This document shows positions 5,834 through 8,657 of a stretch of DNA of 8,657 bases, in pieces; positions within the stretch are counted from its first letter, which is position 1; each line of letters opens with the position of its first letter. The translations under genes and the position numbers were made by a program. This stretch comes from SHYR01 sp036013055 (GTDB lineage: Bacteria; Chloroflexota; Dehalococcoidia; UBA2979): positions 1-8,657 of the forward strand of contig DASCQM010000017.1 of assembly GCA_036013055.1 (NCBI GenBank), written 5' to 3'. Under the pieces are notes generated by a model. That model did not search any database. It had not been told where the DNA came from and worked only from the letters and a program-made list of their open reading frames with translations.

Positions 5834-6588
5834 TCCGGCTCAACGAAGTCATGAAGTCCTATGAGACCGGCGCGGGCGCGGTGCACGCGCTCGCCGGGAT
5901 CAGCGTCGAGATCGAACGAGGCGAGTTTGTCGCGGTCATGGGCCAGTCCGGCTCCGGCAAGAGCACGCTGATGAACATTATCGGCTGCCTTGATCGCCCG
6001 ACCTCGGGTACCTACGCGCTCGAAGGTCACGACGTCGGCCGCCTCGACGACGATGCGAGAGCGCGGCTGCGAGGTAACGCGTTTGGCTTCGTCTTCCAGT
6101 CGTACAACCTGCTGCCGCGACTGAGCGCGCTTGAGCAGGTCGAGTTGCCGCTGATCTATCAGCGCACGCCGAACCGCCGTCGCCGGGCCGCCGAAGCGCT
6201 GGTGCGTGTGGGGCTGCAGGACCGCCTCACGCACCGGCCTACTGAGCTGTCCGGCGGGGAGCAGCAGCGCGTCGCCGTGGCCCGCTCGCTGGCGGTAAAC
6301 CCGCTCGTGATCCTGGCCGATGAGCCCACCGGCGCGCTCGACACGACCACCGGCACCCGTCTGATGCAGCTGTTCAGCGAGCTGGTCGAGCAGCAGGGTA
6401 TGACGGTCGTGCTCGTGACGCATGAGCAGGAGGTCGCCACCCACGCCAGCCGTACGCTCCGCATGCGCGATGGCCTGATCGTCGAAGACTCTGCGGGCGC
6501 GCGGCTGACGTCGGTCGCAACGGCGGTCGAACCCGCGTCCGCTGAGCAGCCGGCCAAGGACCCGGCGCACCGGGAAGGCTCCGCATGA
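5830..6588 (+). CDS. MacB/LolD-type ABC transporter ATP-binding protein
   Basis: This 252-residue cytoplasmic ATPase drives the FtsX-type permease encoded next. All ABC elements are intact: Walker A GQSGSGKST (38-46), Q-loop Gln90 in FVFQSYNLLPRLSA, signature LSGGEQQRVAVARS (140-153), Walker B LVILADEPTGALD (159-171) and switch His198 in VTHEQEVA. FQSYNLLPRLSALEQVELPL and ADEPTGALD are typical of the MacB/LolD/FtsE/YknY subgroup. The last 30 or so residues are a polar extension rich in Ala, Glu and Pro, beyond the usual 220-230 residues. It starts with GTG (overlap GTGA with the adaptor stop) and ends ATGA with the permease start, so all three genes should be translated in a coupled way. In Gram-negative MacB the ATPase and permease are fused; here they are separate, as in YknY/YknZ. 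Confidence 0.93.
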   Translation: MIRLNEVMKSYETGAGAVHALAGISVEIERGEFVAVMGQSGSGKSTLMNIIGCLDRPTSGTYALEGHDVGRLDDDARARLRGNAFGFVFQSYNLLPRLSALEQVELPLIYQRTPNRRRRAAEALVRVGLQDRLTHRPTELSGGEQQRVAVARSLAVNPLVILADEPTGALDTTTGTRLMQLFSELVEQQGMTVVLVTHEQEVATHASRTLRMRDGLIVEDSAGARLTSVATAVEPASAEQPAKDPAHREGSA

Positions 6589-7847
6589 GCCTGCTTGACG
6601 CCCTGCGCGTCGCGCTGCGATCGATCTTCTCGAGCCGCCTGCGCAGTGCGCTCACGACGCTTGGTCTGATCATCGGCGTCAGCTCGGTGATTGTGCTGAT
6701 CGCGGTCGGGCAGGGGACGCAGAAGGGCGTGACTGACCGCATCCGAGGCCTGGGCACGGACCTGATCTTCGTCGAGCCCGGTGTGCAGCAGGGGGCAGAC
6801 GGAGGCGCTGCCGGCGGCGCAGGGTCGGCGCAGACACTGACCGCTGGCGATGCGGACGCGATCACCGATGCGTTCATTCCCGGGGTGATCGGTGTCTCGC
6901 CGCAGCTCAACATCAACGCGCAGGCGATCGCCGGGACGGAGAACCTGGGCGTCACGATCGTTGGCACCAATGCCGAGTACGTGGAGGTGCATGACTCCAA
7001 GCTGCGAAGCGGCGGCTTCCTCTCGCCGGAGCAGGACACCGACTTGGTGGTCGTGCTCGGTTCGCGCGTCGCGGAGACGCTGTTCCCCGGCCTCGATCCT
7101 GTGGGTCAGGACGTGCGCCTCTCCTTCGCGGGCGGCCGGCTGACGCTCGGCTTCCTCGTGATCGGGGTGATGGAGGCCCGCGGCGGCTCGGGTGGCGAAG
7201 CCGACGACGAGGTGTTCATCACCACGGCGAGCCTGCTCAGCCGTATCCGCTTCCTGCGCGGCGCGACCGGCGGCACCGGCAGCACGCCGGTCTCGCAGAT
7301 CGATATTCAAACGGCGCCCGGTGTCGACGAGGAGCGCGTGAAGGGGGCGATTTCCGACCTGCTGGTCTTCCTCCACGAGACAAGCGAGCCTGACTTCGTG
7401 ATTCAGAGCCAGGACGACCTGATCAGCGCGGCGACGGAGGTCAGCAACACGCTCTCGATCCTGCTCGGTAGCATCGCCGGGATCTCGTTGCTCGTCGGCG
7501 GCATCGGCGTGATGAACATCATGCTCGTCTCCGTCACCGAGCGAACGCGCGAGATCGGCATCCGCCGCGCCGTGGGCGCACGGGCCAGCGACATCGTGCG
7601 CCAGTTCGTCACGGAGGCGCTCACCCTCAGCCTCTTCGGCGGGCTGGTCGGCGTCGGCCTCGGTGTCGGAATCGCGCTTGCAGTGAGCGGCCGCGAGGTC
7701 GGTGGCCAGGAGATGACGACGGTGATCCAGCCGTGGAGCATCATCGCCGCCTTCGCAGTGGCCGGCGGCGTCGGACTGGTGAGCGGCAGCTATCCCGCGT
7801 ACCGGGCGACGACGGTCGACCCGATCGCAGCGCTGCGGAACGAGTAG
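6585..7847 (+). CDS. MacB/YknZ-type FtsX-family ABC permease
   Basis: This 420-residue membrane protein is the permease of the exporter. Layout: an amphipathic start (LLDALRVALRSIFSSRLRSA), TM1 (about 22-43, TLGLIIGVSSVIVLIAVGQG), a large outer MacB-type core domain (about 44-285), then three membrane segments (about 289-315, 342-368 and 384-402). NIMLVSVTERTREIGIRRAV (311-330) and the end GSYPAYRATTVDPIAALRNE are hallmark FtsX/MacB sequences. Length and four-helix topology match the single-FtsX type. The outer domain holds small Gly-rich loops (about 66-81, 199-204 and 226-233). The ATG at 6585 overlaps the ATPase stop by 4 bases and is preceded by GGGAAGG with a six-base spacer. The complex probably works by mechanotransmission, moving the outer domain and adaptor. 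The substrate cannot be read from sequence; antimicrobial peptides, lipoproteins or macrolide-like compounds are known for relatives. Confidence 0.94.
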   Translation: MSLLDALRVALRSIFSSRLRSALTTLGLIIGVSSVIVLIAVGQGTQKGVTDRIRGLGTDLIFVEPGVQQGADGGAAGGAGSAQTLTAGDADAITDAFIPGVIGVSPQLNINAQAIAGTENLGVTIVGTNAEYVEVHDSKLRSGGFLSPEQDTDLVVVLGSRVAETLFPGLDPVGQDVRLSFAGGRLTLGFLVIGVMEARGGSGGEADDEVFITTASLLSRIRFLRGATGGTGSTPVSQIDIQTAPGVDEERVKGAISDLLVFLHETSEPDFVIQSQDDLISAATEVSNTLSILLGSIAGISLLVGGIGVMNIMLVSVTERTREIGIRRAVGARASDIVRQFVTEALTLSLFGGLVGVGLGVGIALAVSGREVGGQEMTTVIQPWSIIAAFAVAGGVGLVSGSYPAYRATTVDPIAALRNE

Positions 7848-7874
7848 CGAGGCGGCGAGACGGACGAGCGTGGG

Positions 7875-8653
7875 TTAGTCGCCGCGGGGGCGGTCGATCC
7901 GCTCCTGCATCAACGTCTGCGGTGTGTCGTCGCGGAATGCGACGCGGAAGCTGTCGATGCCGGCCTGGATCGCTTCGCCGATCGGCAGCACTTCCCACTC
8001 CTGGACCAGCCGCTTCTGCTGCCGGACTGTCGATGCGCTCGATTCGACGGCGATCGACTGCACCCAGCACGCAAGCTCCTCGTCCAACCGATCGACGGGC
8101 ACGACGGCTCCACGAGGACGATGCGCAGCGCCCCGCTGGAGTCAATCGTGTCACCCGTGTAGAGCAGCTCTCGCGTCTTGCCCCAGCCGATCAGCGATGG
8201 CAGCAGCGCCGCCTCGATCACCGATGGCAGGCCAAGCCGTCCCTCCGGCATCCCGAACATCGAATCCTCGCTGGCGATTCGCAGGTCGCTGGAGGCCGCC
8301 ACCTCCAGCCCGCCACCGAGACAGTGACCCTCGATGCGGGCGATCACCGGCACCGGGAGGTCGCGGATCGACTGGCAGAGATTGTGCAGGCTGGTGATGA
8401 AGGCCACGGCATCGTCGGCATCGGCGATCGCGGCCATCTCTTTCACGTCAGCACCCATGTTGAACGCCTGCCCGATTCCGCCGATGAGGATCGCGAGCCG
8501 CAGATCATCGTCCTCCGCGAGCCGCACGAACTCGGCTGTCAGCGCCTCGATCAGCTCGCGGCCGAAGACATTGATCCGCCACGGCGCGAAGGCGATGGTC
8601 GCGACGCGGGCGTCGTCGATCGTGGTCGTGACGGCGGAACGGTTGCTGGTCAT
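7875..8653 (-). pseudogene. Enoyl-CoA hydratase/isomerase family gene broken by a frameshift
   Basis: The first 182 codons (8653 down to 8108) encode a crotonase-fold protein: oxyanion-hole region GADVKEM (68-74), EGHCLGGGLEVAASSDLRIA with Glu117 and FGMPEGRLGLPSVIEAALLP with Glu137. The two Glu align with the catalytic pair of enoyl-CoA hydratases, and a hydratase or isomerase acting on acyl-CoA is expected. After VE (182) the frame runs into an Arg/Ser-rich non-family tail ending at 7910. The expected continuation, VVPVDRLDEELACWVQSIAV to RIDRPRGD, lies in another frame and ends at TAA (7877-7875). One base appears to be missing near 8107; restoring it gives about 260 residues, the normal family length. 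Val179 sits where the family has Gly (GLV). It could be a real pseudogene or a sequence error. It starts four bases from the right edge and converges on the permease gene. Confidence 0.85.
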
Positions 8654-8657
8654 ACCG

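Noticed and set aside
4084..6570. An 828-codon open frame on the minus strand opposite the adaptor and ATPase genes
   Set aside because: It is Pro/Ser/Ala/Arg-rich with no recognisable domain, and lies opposite two genes with clear family motifs. Long antisense frames are expected when GC-rich codons exclude stops.
6159..7376. A 405-codon minus-strand open frame opposite the ATPase and permease
   Set aside because: It has no family motif and an Arg/Ala/Asp-heavy composition, and overlaps two well-supported coding genes. It is a codon-bias shadow.
7852..7885. Possible terminator hairpin GCGGCGA ... TCGCCGC between the permease and hydratase genes
   Set aside because: The 7-base-pair arms are separated by 20 bases, there is no T-run, and one arm lies inside the hydratase 3' end. 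Chance pairing is likely in this GC-rich sequence.
8108..8120. Programmed ribosomal frameshifting in the hydratase gene
   Set aside because: No slippery heptamer or following structure is evident, and this family does not use recoding. A simple one-base loss or sequence error is the better explanation.

Overview
The window is GC-rich bacterial DNA with tightly packed genes, frequent GTG starts and 4-base stop/start overlaps. These traits, together with a Gly/Ala-rich membrane fusion protein, suggest a high-GC, possibly monoderm lineage such as Chloroflexota or Actinomycetota. No taxonomic marker gene is present, so this is only a guess.

Layout: (1) Bases 1-654 carry the 3' part of an unrecognised plus-strand gene, probably open beyond the left edge and less GC-rich than its neighbours. 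(2) Two hairpins at 647-706 fill the convergent gap. (3) A minus-strand tungstate ABC importer operon, tupA-tupB-tupC, runs from 3273 down to 707. (4) A 166-base divergent region (3274-3439) contains a near-consensus CRP/FNR-family palindrome. (5) A plus-strand operon of three translationally coupled genes (3440-7847) encodes a MacAB/YknXYZ-type transporter: a very large adaptor (797 aa), its ATPase and an FtsX-type permease. (6) A minus-strand enoyl-CoA hydratase gene (8653 down to 7875) is interrupted by a one-base frameshift near 8107.

How the genes work together: TupA would capture tungstate outside the membrane, and TupB with TupC would import it for tungsten enzymes. None of those enzymes lies in the window. 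The second operon would build a tripartite-like ABC exporter or mechanotransmission complex. Its adaptor is unusual: a coiled-coil region of about 320 residues, a Gly-rich insert of about 124 residues splitting the beta-barrel domain, and a poly-Gly tail whose codons also form the ribosome binding site of the next gene. The two operons are functionally unrelated as far as can be seen but share one promoter region.

No RNA genes, CRISPR arrays, insertion sequences, attachment sites or origins were seen. The most distinctive content is the adaptor architecture, the shared CRP-like operator, the TupC Q-loop substitution and the frameshifted hydratase.
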